Shown piece after piece: positions 9,638 to 17,494 of a stretch of 64,000 nucleotides of DNA. The stretch is from Sebaldella sp. S0638 (GTDB lineage: Bacteria > Fusobacteriota > Fusobacteriia > Fusobacteriales > Leptotrichiaceae), in NCBI RefSeq assembly GCF_024158605.1, contig NZ_JAMZGM010000014.1, forward strand, positions 1-64,000, read 5' to 3'. How positions within the stretch are numbered: position 1 is the stretch's first letter; every line of letters begins with the position of its first letter. Made by a program: the position numbers and the translations under genes. Under the pieces are notes generated by a model. It saw only the letters and a list, made by a program, of their open reading frames with translations, had not been told where the DNA came from and searched no databases.

Positions 9638-9642
9638 AATTG

Positions 9643-9671
9643 TTGACATTCTTGCTAATTTGTTATATAAA
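9643..9671 (+). promoter_or_regulatory. Upstream ftsQZ promoter (P1)
   Basis: A perfect TTGACA (9643-9648), a 17-base spacer and TATAAA (9666-9671) begin just after the murB stop. Confidence 0.7.
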
Positions 9672-9680
9672 AAAACAAGT

Positions 9681-9709
9681 TTGAAAAATATAAAAAATTA
9701 GTGTATAAT
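9681..9709 (+). promoter_or_regulatory. Downstream ftsQZ promoter (P2)
   Basis: TTGAAA (9681-9686), a 17-base spacer and perfect TATAAT (9704-9709) follow P1 by ten bases, giving two tandem promoters in front of ftsQ. Confidence 0.75.
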
Positions 9710-9737
9710 TCTTTTAACAATTAATGAGGTTGATTAG

Positions 9738-10463
9738 ATGCTCAAATTTTTGAAATTTTTAGTATTTCTGTTAATGCTTACGATATTAATAAAGGGTTTA
9801 TTCATATTTGCAAGTAAAGATTTTTTTAAAGTAGTAAATGTAAAGGTAGAAGGAAGCAACGAACTTATAAAATTTGATATTACTGAGAAAATTTTACAGA
9901 TAAAAGACAATGCCAATTTAGTCTACATTAATACTAAAAAATTAGAGAAATATCTTAGTGAAGATGTTAGAATAAAAAGTGTGAAAGTAACAAAAGTTTA
10001 TCCAAGCGAACTGGTAGTAAAGATAGAAGGAAATAAACCTTATTCTTATTTAAGACAGAAAAATAATTTTTATGTAATAAATGATAAAGGAGAGATATTT
10101 GCAAGTATAAACGAGATTACAGATAAAAATTTACCTATTATAAATGCTGATAATAAAGAGGATTTGGAAACTATTTTACAGGTACTGTCCAAAATAACAA
10201 ATGAAGGTTTTTTCAGTAATATTTCAGAGGTAAGAAAAGTAAAAAGCGATTATGAAATTTTATTAAATGACGGAACCTTGATTAAGACTGCCATTGTAGT
10301 TGATGCTGCAAAATATGATAACTGTTTTAAACTATATAAAAGCTTAATTAACGAAAATAAGAAAGTAGAATACATAGATTTGAGGTTTAAAGATATTAAT
10401 TTAAAAGAAAAAGATTTATTGCAAACAAATTTGGAGGGAAAAAATGGAAGAGATCCTAAATAG
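9738..10463 (+). CDS. ftsQ: Cell division protein FtsQ/DivIB
   Basis: A bitopic division protein of 241 aa: a short cytoplasmic start, one membrane segment at about residues 4-26, then a POTRA-like domain (beginning FKVVNVKVEGSN) and a C-terminal beta domain outside. FtsQ ties FtsB/FtsL to the divisome. Sequence conservation of this family is low, so the call rests on the topology, the POTRA start and its place directly before ftsZ. It overlaps ftsZ by 20 bases; an ftsA gene, often found between them, is missing. Two tandem promoters precede it. Confidence 0.85.
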   Translation: MLKFLKFLVFLLMLTILIKGLFIFASKDFFKVVNVKVEGSNELIKFDITEKILQIKDNANLVYINTKKLEKYLSEDVRIKSVKVTKVYPSELVVKIEGNKPYSYLRQKNNFYVINDKGEIFASINEITDKNLPIINADNKEDLETILQVLSKITNEGFFSNISEVRKVKSDYEILLNDGTLIKTAIVVDAAKYDNCFKLYKSLINENKKVEYIDLRFKDINLKEKDLLQTNLEGKNGRDPK

Positions 10464-11553
10464 AGCCACAATAAAAGTAATCGGTGTTGGCGGAGCTGGC
10501 GGAAATGCTATAAATGATATGATAGAAACTGGAATTCACGGTGTGGAATTTATAGCTGCGAACACAGATTCTCAAGACTTGGAAGATTCAAAAGCGGGAA
10601 TGAAGATACATCTTGGTGACAGAGCAACAAAAGGTCTGGGAGCAGGTGCCGATCCTGAAAGAGGAAGAGAAGCGGCATTAGAATCTAAAGAAAAAATCAG
10701 GCAGGTTTTGGAAGAAACTGATATGTTGTTCATAACAGCCGGAATGGGAGGCGGAACTGGTACAGGTGCTGCACCTATTATTGCTGAAGTAGCAAGAGAG
10801 CTGGAAATTCTCACAGTAGCCATAGTAACAAAACCATTTGCTTTTGAAGGACCTCAAAGAAAGAAAAATGCTGATATGGGCATTGAAAACTTAAGAAAAT
10901 ATGTGGATACAATGATTGCCATTCCTAATGACAAATTATTTGAATTGCCCAATTTAAATATAACGCTTATGAATGCTTTTAAAGAAGCTAATAATGTATT
11001 AAAGGCCGGTGTAAGAGGTATATCGGAACTAATAACAAAACAGGGATTTGTAAACCTGGATTTTGCTGATATCAGAGCAACAATGAAAGATTCCGGAGTA
11101 GCTATGCTTGGATTCGGGGAATCAGAAGGCGAAGACAGAGCAAGAGCAGCTACAGAACAGGCACTAAACAGCCCGTTACTGGAAAAATCTATCGAAGGTG
11201 CAAGAAAGATACTATTAAACATCACAGGTGGATATGATCTGGGATTAAATGAAGTACAGCAGATTTCGAGTCTGATAAGAGAAACAGCTGGAGAAGCAAA
11301 TGCAAACCTTATTTTTGGTACAGTACTGGATGACAGTATAAGAGGATTAAAGATTTCAATAGTAGCAACTGATTTTATAGATAAGAATTATGATAATCTT
11401 GGGGAAATTTTTAATAATATCAAAAAAGAAGAGGAAGAAGAAGTAAAAACAACAACTGCGGCTGCTGCTAAAAAAGAAGAAGCAGATGGGAAATTATTTA
11501 ATAATGATTCAGGGTTTATTCTTCCGCAATTTTTAAAGAAAAAAGAAGATTAA
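10444..11553 (+). CDS. ftsZ: Cell division GTPase FtsZ
   Basis: Tubulin-like GTPase that forms the Z ring. The 369-aa protein has GVGGAGGNAIN near the start, the tubulin signature GGGTGTG at residues 102-108, and the T7-loop NLDFADIR near 200. A charged, Ala-rich linker leads to a C-terminal peptide (about residues 355-369) ending in FILPQFLKKKED, the docking site for membrane tethers. GGAGGG (10437-10442 region) precedes the ATG inside the ftsQ end. The tether FtsA is not encoded beside it. Confidence 0.98.
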   Translation: MEEILNRATIKVIGVGGAGGNAINDMIETGIHGVEFIAANTDSQDLEDSKAGMKIHLGDRATKGLGAGADPERGREAALESKEKIRQVLEETDMLFITAGMGGGTGTGAAPIIAEVARELEILTVAIVTKPFAFEGPQRKKNADMGIENLRKYVDTMIAIPNDKLFELPNLNITLMNAFKEANNVLKAGVRGISELITKQGFVNLDFADIRATMKDSGVAMLGFGESEGEDRARAATEQALNSPLLEKSIEGARKILLNITGGYDLGLNEVQQISSLIRETAGEANANLIFGTVLDDSIRGLKISIVATDFIDKNYDNLGEIFNNIKKEEEEEVKTTTAAAAKKEEADGKLFNNDSGFILPQFLKKKED

Positions 11554-11572
11554 TTAAATATAATGGAGCAAG

Positions 11573-11602
11573 AGATCTGTTATTAAGACAGGTCTTTTTT
11601 TC
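11573..11602 (+). terminator. Terminator after ftsZ
   Basis: AGATCTGT (11573-11580) pairs with ACAGGTCT (11588-11595) with one wobble, then seven T residues. The rest of the 372-base gap up to rpsF is very AT-rich and shows no gene apart from the promoter and leader listed next. Confidence 0.85.
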
Positions 11603-11836
11603 GTGATTATTTTTCCCGACTAAATTGAAAAAGAAAATTAATTTATATATTTTTTATAAAAAAATAAAAATTAAAATATAAGAATACAGTTATGTAATAT
11701 TTTAAAGTTTAAAAAAATGTTGGGAGAATTCGGAGAAAATGATGTTTTTAGGGATGATTATCAGTTTTTAATTTATATTAACAGAGAATATAAAAGAGTA
11801 AATTCAACATAAAAATATTTAAAATAAATTTATTCC

Positions 11837-11865
11837 TTGAAAAAAAGCATAAATTTTGATAAAAT
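11837..11865 (+). promoter_or_regulatory. Promoter of rpsF-ssb-rpsR
   Basis: TTGAAA (11837-11842), 17-base spacer and TAAAAT (11860-11865). Transcription would start near 11872, which is exactly where the structured leader begins. Confidence 0.7.
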
Positions 11866-11871
11866 AAGTTA

Positions 11872-11911
11872 CCCTGCTTTGTTAATCATAACAAGGCTAA
11901 AAAACCACAGG
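11872..11911 (+). promoter_or_regulatory. Structured rpsF leader, candidate S6:S18 autoregulatory RNA
   Basis: CCCTG (11872-11876) pairs with CAGGG (11907-11911) and encloses an eight-base-pair hairpin, CTTTGTTA (11877-11884) with TAACAAGG (11889-11896). This leaves an A-rich one-sided bulge at 11897-11906 directly before the ribosome-binding site AAGGAGAG. rpsF leaders in many phyla carry an element bound by the S6:S18 pair, and the position and one-sided bulge fit. The CCG triplet I recall from that class is not obvious here. Confidence 0.5.
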
Positions 11912-11925
11912 GAAGGAGAGAAACT

Positions 11926-12210
11926 ATGAGAAATTACGAGATTATGTTCATCGTGTCAACTCAGTTAACAGAAGAAGAAAAGCAAACTGGAATTAAGTTT
12001 GTAGAAGATACTTTAAAAGCTTCAGGTGCTGATTCTGTTAAAACAGAGATTTGGGGAGACAGAAGATTAGCTTATCCTATCAATAAAAAAGATAACGGAT
12101 ACTATGTTCTGACTACATTCCAAATGGACGGGACTAGACTTACAGAAGTAGAAGGTAAGTTGAATATCAACGAAAACCTTATGAAGTACATGATAGTCAA
12201 GAATGACTAA
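11926..12210 (+). CDS. rpsF: 30S ribosomal protein S6 (bS6)
   Basis: A 94-aa protein with the complete bS6 fold, from the RNYEIMFIV first strand through WGDRRLAYPINKKDNGYY to the last strand near the C-terminus. S6 binds S18 and the central domain of 16S rRNA. A strong AAGGAGAG ribosome-binding site precedes the ATG. The rpsF-ssb-rpsR order is common in bacteria. Here ssb is 150 bases away rather than a few, and a hairpin lies in that space. Confidence 0.97.
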   Translation: MRNYEIMFIVSTQLTEEEKQTGIKFVEDTLKASGADSVKTEIWGDRRLAYPINKKDNGYYVLTTFQMDGTRLTEVEGKLNINENLMKYMIVKND

Positions 12211-12261
12211 TGTTTTGTGAAGCTTAAATTCAAAGTTATGAATTATATCATCACGAAAACA
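12211..12261 (+). other. Long hairpin between rpsF and ssb
   Basis: TGTTTTGTGA (12211-12220) pairs with TCACGAAAACA (12251-12261) with one bulged G. It starts right after the rpsF stop and lacks a proper T tail, so it looks more like an RNA processing or stability element, or a partial terminator, than a full terminator. No convincing promoter was found between it and ssb. Confidence 0.4.
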
Positions 12262-12361
12262 TTTTGTACCTGAATTGTTTACTACGATTTTGATAAATAT
12301 TAGGGTACTGTTGGGTTAAAAAGGTTAATGGGGTAAAAAAATATTGCAAGGGGGAATTCGT

Positions 12362-12766
12362 ATGAATTTAGTAACTTTAATAGGAAGATTAACAAGAGAT
12401 CCTGAATTGAAATATTCACAGTCAGGAAAAGCTTTTTGTAAATTTTCTATAGCTGTAACGAGAGAATTTAACAGAGACGAGGCAGATTTTATAAACTGTG
12501 TAGCCTGGGATAAAAGGGCGGAAACTATAGCTGAGTATCTTAGAAAAGGTAGAAGAATCGCTCTGCAAGGCAGATTAACTGTAAGAAGCTATGAGCAGAA
12601 CGGTGAAACTAAGTGGATAACAGAAGTTATAGTGGATAAATTTGATTTTATAGACACAGCATCTGGCGGTTCGTCATATGAAGATAAAAAATCATCAAAT
12701 GAACCTGACTTCAGCAATGAAAGTGTCAGCGAAGATACAATCGATGATGATGATTTTCCATTTTAA
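12362..12766 (+). CDS. ssb: Single-stranded DNA-binding protein
   Basis: SSB coats single-stranded DNA during replication and repair. The 134-aa protein has the OB-fold start MNLVTLIGRLTRDPELKY, the FINCVAWDKRAE strand and RIALQGRLTVRSYE, then a flexible acidic linker and the conserved tail DDDDFPF that docks partner proteins. The ATG at 12362 is chosen because AAGGGGG (12348-12354) sits seven bases before it; an in-frame TTG at 12344 has no such site. It lies 18 bases before rpsR. Confidence 0.96.
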   Translation: MNLVTLIGRLTRDPELKYSQSGKAFCKFSIAVTREFNRDEADFINCVAWDKRAETIAEYLRKGRRIALQGRLTVRSYEQNGETKWITEVIVDKFDFIDTASGGSSYEDKKSSNEPDFSNESVSEDTIDDDDFPF

Positions 12767-12784
12767 TTAGGAGGTGAAAGTAAA

Positions 12785-13009
12785 ATGGCAGAATTTAAAA
12801 GAAGAAAAAGAAGACCAAAAGTAAAATTCAAAGTAGAAGACATTAATTATAAAAATGTGGAATTATTAAAGAATTTCATGAATGACAAAGGGAAGATTTC
12901 TCCTGCAAGAGTGACAGGATTAGATGCTAAAATTCAAAGAAAGATAGCAGCTGCTATAAAGAGATCAAGACAAATAGCATTATTGCCTTATACAAAAATA
13001 GAGAGATAA
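12785..13009 (+). CDS. rpsR: 30S ribosomal protein S18 (bS18)
   Basis: A 74-aa basic protein with the bS18 core: an Arg/Lys-rich N-terminus, an [12 protein letters not shown] helix, ISPARVTGL, and the C-terminal [22 protein letters not shown] block. It has no zinc cysteine motif. AGGAGGTG precedes the ATG. It is the last gene of the S6-SSB-S18 unit; its stop codon lies inside the stem of a hairpin terminator. Confidence 0.97.
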   Translation: MAEFKRRKRRPKVKFKVEDINYKNVELLKNFMNDKGKISPARVTGLDAKIQRKIAAAIKRSRQIALLPYTKIER

Positions 13010-13033
13010 GATGACAGCCTGTCATCTTATTTT
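13007..13033 (+). terminator. Terminator overlapping the rpsR stop codon
   Basis: TAAGATGACA (13007-13016) and TGTCATCTTA (13020-13029) form a perfect ten-base-pair stem with a GCC loop. The first three bases of the stem are the rpsR TAA. The T tail is short (four T), so some read-through into the lipoprotein gene is likely. Confidence 0.7.
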
Positions 13034-13052
13034 AAATTCAGGAGGTTTAAAA

Positions 13053-13586
13053 ATGAAAAAAATTTTTGTTATGTTATTAATGCTGCTGCTTGTATTTAGC
13101 TGCAGAAAAGAAAAACAGCCTGAAAAGCCGGAAGAGAAAAAAACTGTACAGGAAAATTTGTTTAAAAACATAGATGTAGATAAACTGTCAAAGAGACTTG
13201 AGAAAAAAATGGAAGACAAAGGAATGAAGGTAGATAACTTTGAAGACCTGAGTTCTGACGGAAAAGTCTTTTATTATTCTACAATAAATGGAAATAAAGA
13301 TGAGATAATAACAATTAATTATGAAAATCTCACTCCTACAGCAATTGTAGGGAAGATCACAGGTAAAGGGGAGACTCAGATGGAGGCGTTTAAGAATTTG
13401 TCTCTGTCGATTATCGAGGCTTCGGATACTAAATTAACAAATGAGGATGCACAGATAATATATGAAGAACTTCTGAATAAACTGGAAAGTTCCGCTTCTT
13501 CAACAGTTGCTGCAAAAAATAATCTGACTTACGGAATAGAAGTAATAGCAGGAACAGAAGATGAGCTGTTAATTTATGCGAAATAA
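13053..13586 (+). CDS. Unknown lipoprotein, 177 aa
   Basis: A secreted lipoprotein of unknown role. The start at 13053 follows AGGAGG and gives a classic signal peptide: Lys-Lys, a Leu/Met/Val-rich core and the lipobox VFSC with the modified Cys near residue 17. A Lys/Glu/Pro-rich linker comes next, then a mixed alpha/beta domain of about 130 residues without motifs I recognise. An upstream in-frame start at 13011 would bury the signal peptide and overlaps the rpsR terminator. It may be expressed by read-through from rpsR, since I see no clear separate promoter. Confidence 0.85.
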   Translation: MKKIFVMLLMLLLVFSCRKEKQPEKPEEKKTVQENLFKNIDVDKLSKRLEKKMEDKGMKVDNFEDLSSDGKVFYYSTINGNKDEIITINYENLTPTAIVGKITGKGETQMEAFKNLSLSIIEASDTKLTNEDAQIIYEELLNKLESSASSTVAAKNNLTYGIEVIAGTEDELLIYAK

Positions 13587-13592
13587 AATATA

Positions 13593-13632
13593 AAAAAACA
13601 ACAGGACTAATATCAGCCGTGTTGTTTTTTTA
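13593..13632. terminator. Bidirectional terminator between the lipoprotein gene and cysE
   Basis: An A-run plus ACAACA (ending 13603) pairs with TGTTGT plus a T-run (from 13620). The hairpin has T tails on both strands and sits between convergent genes. Confidence 0.75.
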
Positions 13633-13734
13633 TTATATTTTTTTGTTATATAAAATAATATCTTAAGTCACAAAAAAGTTTAATAAACTGTTCATTACAT
13701 AAGAGACAGATGAGTCATTATATTGATTCTGCTT

Positions 13735-14271
13735 CTAAGTCTCTGTATTGGAATTACTGCTTGTGATTATTTTTCCCGGAACCCCTACTGCAACAGAGTC
13801 TTTGGGTATATCTTTTAATATAACTGAATTTGCACCGATCTTGGAATTGTCGCCAATAATTATATTCCCAAGAACTTTCGCACCTGCACCAATTACTACA
13901 TCATTTCCCACAGTAGGATGTCTTTTTCCCTTTTCCAAGGAGACACCGCCCAGCGTAACTCCGTGATAAATAGTTACATTATCACCAATAATTGAAGTTT
14001 CGCCTATGACAATACCCATACCGTGATCCATAAATAAATTCTTTCCGATTTCTGCGCCCGGATGTATTTCTATTCCTGTGAGAAATCTGGAAATCTGTGA
14101 AACTAATCTTGCTAAAAAAATAAGCTTTTTCCTGTATAAGAAATGCGAAATTTTATGATGAATTACGGCATGTATCGAAGGATAAAGTAAAAAAACCTGT
14201 AATTTACTGCTCGCTGCCGGATCTTTGTCCAGTATATTCATTAATTCGCTGTTTAACCACTTAAAAATCAA
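13735..14271 (-). CDS. cysE: Serine O-acetyltransferase CysE
   Basis: Makes O-acetylserine from serine and acetyl-CoA, the precursor for CysK. The 178-aa protein has a short helical N-terminal part and a left-handed beta-helix of hexapeptide repeats from about residue 65. [11 protein letters not shown], the [11 protein letters not shown] segment with the catalytic His, and HGVTLGG are visible. It is shorter than the E. coli enzyme (273 aa) and resembles the compact form of Gram-positives. It lies ten bases downstream of cysK in one operon. Confidence 0.95.
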   Translation of the reverse strand: MIFKWLNSELMNILDKDPAASSKLQVFLLYPSIHAVIHHKISHFLYRKKLIFLARLVSQISRFLTGIEIHPGAEIGKNLFMDHGMGIVIGETSIIGDNVTIYHGVTLGGVSLEKGKRHPTVGNDVVIGAGAKVLGNIIIGDNSKIGANSVILKDIPKDSVAVGVPGKIITSSNSNTET

Positions 14272-14281
14272 AAATCACCCC

Positions 14282-15196
14282 CTACTTGTAAATGTTCATT
14301 GACAGATATTTCTCTCCTGTGTCAGAAGCTACAGTGAGGACTTTTTTCCCCTTTTCCATATTTTTGGCAATTTCATATGCTGCGGCAATATTGGCACCTG
14401 TAGAAATACCCAGAAATAAACCGCATTTTTTTGCTATCAGTTTGTTGAACTCAAAAGCTTTATTGTCAGAAACAGGCATTATTTTATCAATTACTGACAG
14501 ATCAAGTATTTCAGGAATGAAACCTGCACCTAAACCTTGAAACTGGTGTTTTCCCGGTTTTTCTCCGGAAAGAACAGCTGATGTTAAAGGCTCCACTGCT
14601 ACAATCTGTATATCAAGTGAATGTTCTTTTAATTTACGTCCAACACCACTTAATGTTCCGCCGGATCCGACTCCTGCGACAAAAACATCCAAATCAGGAA
14701 GATCTTTTATTATTTCTTCACCGGTAGTTTCGTAGTGAGCATCAACATTAGCAGGATTACTGAACTGTTCAGGCATAAAATAATTTTTGTTTTTACTGGC
14801 TAGAGATTCTGCCTTTTCTATAGCGCCTTTCATACCACGGGCACCGTCGGTAAGAATAAGCTCTGCATTAAGGGCTTTTAGAATATTACGCCGCTCTATG
14901 CTCATAGTGTCAGGCATGACAATAATAGTTTTATATCCTTTCAAAGAACCGATAAAAGCAAGAGAAATTCCCATGTTTCCGCTGGTAGGCTCAATAATGG
15001 TACTTCCAGGCTTTAGTTTTCCTTCTTTTTCAGCCTTTTCAATAATCCCCAGTGCTGCTCTGTCTTTGACACTTCCGCTGGGATTGAAATTTTCTAACTT
15101 GAGATATACATCTGCATGAGAATCTGTATCAAAAATGTCATTGATTTTCACGATTGGGGTATTTCCGATAAGTTCCAAAAGGTTTTCATATAACAT
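14282..15196 (-). CDS. cysK: Cysteine synthase A (O-acetylserine sulfhydrylase)
   Basis: PLP enzyme making cysteine from O-acetylserine and sulfide. The 304-aa protein shows LIGNTPIV at the start, the PLP lysine in NPSGSVKDRAA, PTSGNMGISLA, the phosphate-binding GVGSGGTLSGVG loop, and GISTGAN near the C-terminus. The start at 15196 is chosen because AGGAGG (15210-15205) overlaps an in-frame GTG at 15205 and lies eight bases before this ATG. The operon order cysK-cysE couples both steps of cysteine synthesis. No T-box or SAM riboswitch is visible upstream. Confidence 0.95.
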   Translation of the reverse strand: MLYENLLELIGNTPIVKINDIFDTDSHADVYLKLENFNPSGSVKDRAALGIIEKAEKEGKLKPGSTIIEPTSGNMGISLAFIGSLKGYKTIIVMPDTMSIERRNILKALNAELILTDGARGMKGAIEKAESLASKNKNYFMPEQFSNPANVDAHYETTGEEIIKDLPDLDVFVAGVGSGGTLSGVGRKLKEHSLDIQIVAVEPLTSAVLSGEKPGKHQFQGLGAGFIPEILDLSVIDKIMPVSDNKAFEFNKLIAKKCGLFLGISTGANIAAAYEIAKNMEKGKKVLTVASDTGEKYLSMNIYK

Positions 15197-15247
15197 ATGA
15201 CACACCTCCTTTTTTTATATTCTACAATATCGCTACTGTATGCCGTT

Positions 15248-15276
15248 AGTTTAGCATTAAATAAATTCTCTGTCAA
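15248..15276 (-). promoter_or_regulatory. Promoter of cysK-cysE
   Basis: Read on the minus strand: TTGACA (15276-15271), 17-base spacer, TAAACT (15253-15248). It lies about 50 bases before the cysK start. The short leader leaves no room for a riboswitch. Confidence 0.6.
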
Positions 15277-15368
15277 TATACTTGGAATATATAATTTTTG
15301 TATATGCATGTTAACAGGGTTTTCCTGCATAAATGATTTTTACAGAAGCCCGTAAACATTTAATTATC

Positions 15369-15397
15369 TTGAAAAACGTGAAATATTATGGTAGAAT
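15369..15397 (+). promoter_or_regulatory. Promoter of the DUF445 gene and ruvB
   Basis: TTGAAA (15369-15374), 17-base spacer, TAGAAT (15392-15397), followed after 21 bases by the GGAGG of the 15432 gene. Confidence 0.7.
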
Positions 15398-15431
15398 AAT
15401 AAAATAATACTCGTATTTGGAGGAATTTTTT

Positions 15432-16046
15432 TTGGACAGAATAATAGAATTTTTATTAATGGTGGGAGTAGGTGCATTAATAGGCTGGTTTACTAATTAT
15501 CTCGCAATAAAACTCCTGTTTAGACCATATAATGAAATTAACTTAGGACTTTTTAAGTTGCAAGGATTGATTCCCAAGAGAAGACATGAAATAGCAGTTA
15601 ATATAGCTGAAGTTATAGAAACAGAGCTGATTTCCATGAAAGAGATCGGGGCCAAACTGGATACAGACTCATTTGAGTATGACGATCTTGATGAATTTTT
15701 GGACAGGCTGGTAAACGAAAAAATAAAAGCCGAATTACTAGAAAAGAATCCTTTTCTAAAAATGTTTGTAAATGACAAAATGTTAATGAAAATAAAAGAC
15801 TATATAAAAAAATTAATTTTAGATAATAAAGAAGAATTATTTCAGTTACTTTTGAAATCAATAGAAAAAAATGTAGACCTAAAGGGACACATAATTGAAA
15901 AAATGGATAACTTTTCTCTGAGAGAAATAGAGGATATTATTATCAGAATTTCAAAAAGAGAGTTAAAACACATAGAAATACTAGGAGGAATACTTGGAGG
16001 TATTATAGCGGTATTTCAGTATTTAATATTAACTATAATTCGGTAA
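15432..16046 (+). CDS. DUF445-family membrane protein
   Basis: A 204-aa protein of the DUF445 (YheB/YjiN-type) family, whose role is unknown. An N-terminal hydrophobic segment (about residues 5-25) contains GALIGWFTNYLAIKLLFRP, the family's most conserved block, followed by GLIPKRRHEIAVNIAEVIE. A helical charged middle leads to a C-terminal membrane segment. The TTG start at 15432 is chosen because GGAGG at 15419-15423 lies eight bases before it; an upstream in-frame TTG overlaps that site. It lies ten bases before ruvB. Confidence 0.85.
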   Translation: MDRIIEFLLMVGVGALIGWFTNYLAIKLLFRPYNEINLGLFKLQGLIPKRRHEIAVNIAEVIETELISMKEIGAKLDTDSFEYDDLDEFLDRLVNEKIKAELLEKNPFLKMFVNDKMLMKIKDYIKKLILDNKEELFQLLLKSIEKNVDLKGHIIEKMDNFSLREIEDIIIRISKRELKHIEILGGILGGIIAVFQYLILTIIR

Positions 16047-16056
16047 GGAGATATAA

Positions 16057-17082
16057 ATGGAAGATATTGACAGAATTCTCACTGATAAGGAATTATCAGA
16101 AGATAATGTTCAAAAATCTCTTAGACCAAAAACCTTTAATGAATATATTGGACAAAGACTGCTGAAAGAAAAAATGAGCATCTTTATCAGAGCTGCTCAG
16201 AGCAGGAACGAAGCTATGGATCATATTTTATTATACGGTCCTCCCGGTTTGGGGAAAACCACTTTGGCAGGTGTTATTGCCAATGAAATGGGAGTAAACC
16301 TGAAAATTACCACGGGCCCGGTTTTGGATAAAGCCGGTGATCTTGCTGCAATACTCACTTCTCTTGAAGAAAACGATATATTATTCATAGATGAAATTCA
16401 CAGACTGAATACTTCAGTGGAGGAAATTCTTTATCCTGCAATGGAAGACGGAGAGCTGGACATATTAATAGGAAAAGGACCTTCAGCCAGAAGTATCAGA
16501 ATAGAACTGCCTAAATTTACTCTTATAGGTGCTACTACAAAAGCCGGACAACTCAGTACCCCTTTAAGGGACAGATTTGGCGTTACACATAAAATGGAAT
16601 ATTATAATATCGAAGAATTAAAGGAAATTCTGGTCCGAGGGATAGCTATCCTCGGAATTAAGGCAGAAGAAAACGGGATAGAAGAGATAGCAATGAGAAG
16701 CAGAGGAACACCCAGAATTGCCAACAGACTTTTGAAAAGGGCAAGAGATTACGCCGAGATCAAAGGAAAGGGTATTCTGAATCAGGAAAGTGTAAAAGGT
16801 GTTTTAGATTTACTGGGAATAGATGAAAAAGGACTTGATGAGCTGGATCGTGGTATTTTGAAATCGATAATAGTGAATTACGACGGCGGTCCTGTGGGAA
16901 TAGAGACGCTTTCCCTACTTCTTGGAGAGGATAAAAGAACTCTTGAAGAAGTTTATGAACCGTATTTGGTAAAAATAGGGTTTATTAAGAGAACGCAAAG
17001 AGGAAGAGTAGTAACAAGCCTTGGTTATGTTCATTTAGGTTTGGAAGAAAGAGCAGGAAAAGATCAGACTAAATTATTCTAA
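16057..17082 (+). CDS. ruvB: Holliday junction branch migration helicase RuvB
   Basis: AAA+ motor that drives branch migration with RuvA. The 341-aa protein has Walker A GPPGLGKT at 61-68, Walker B DEIH at 112-115, sensor 1 GATT, the RDRFG arginine-finger region, and a C-terminal winged-helix domain (TQRGRVVT). It is complete and typical in length. ruvA and ruvC are not adjacent, unlike in many bacteria. It probably shares a promoter with the DUF445 gene. Confidence 0.98.
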   Translation: MEDIDRILTDKELSEDNVQKSLRPKTFNEYIGQRLLKEKMSIFIRAAQSRNEAMDHILLYGPPGLGKTTLAGVIANEMGVNLKITTGPVLDKAGDLAAILTSLEENDILFIDEIHRLNTSVEEILYPAMEDGELDILIGKGPSARSIRIELPKFTLIGATTKAGQLSTPLRDRFGVTHKMEYYNIEELKEILVRGIAILGIKAEENGIEEIAMRSRGTPRIANRLLKRARDYAEIKGKGILNQESVKGVLDLLGIDEKGLDELDRGILKSIIVNYDGGPVGIETLSLLLGEDKRTLEEVYEPYLVKIGFIKRTQRGRVVTSLGYVHLGLEERAGKDQTKLF

Positions 17083-17494
17083 AATTTTACTGTATGAGAT
17101 TTGAAGTTACAAAATCTATCAGAAGCCTTAAACAGCACTGAATAATTTATTCTCATTTTATATTGGAAAATAAAGAAAAATCAAAGAAATGGCTGTTATA
17201 ATATCTTAGAAATTCGGATAAAATGTATTTAGAAAACATTTATTCCAATGCCGTTTCTGCAATATAAAGTTAGTGTACCGATTTTATGGCGGATTAATCA
17301 ATCTGAACAAAACAGATATTTTAGCTGCGGCAGATATTAAAAATTTGGATTTTCGTACAGCCGGAGCCGTGAACTGGATTTTATAACTGATATAATATTT
17401 TGCAAAGTCAGAGTTCCATGAGAAGAAAACTGATGTGAATTGCACAAGTAATATTGTGAACTGAAATGTGAAGTTTATATAAAAAGGAGAAATT
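17083..17494 (+). other. 412-base gap, no intact gene
   Basis: No gene is supported between ruvB and rsmE. Two short stretches look faintly coding: one ending in a stop near 17273 and, overlapping in another frame, an open run of some 50 codons ending near 17385 with a protein-like composition (GGLINLNKTDILAAADIKN). They have no ribosome-binding site and may be decayed remnants or chance. No clear terminator follows ruvB. Confidence 0.4.

Noticed and set aside
12262-12343. Separate promoter for ssb
   Set aside because: TTGTTT at 12275 has only a weak TATTAG at 17-base spacing, so it does not support a promoter call.
15206-15368. T-box or SAM riboswitch before cysK
   Set aside because: The predicted promoter leaves a leader of only about 45 bases, too short for either, and no T-box sequence is visible.
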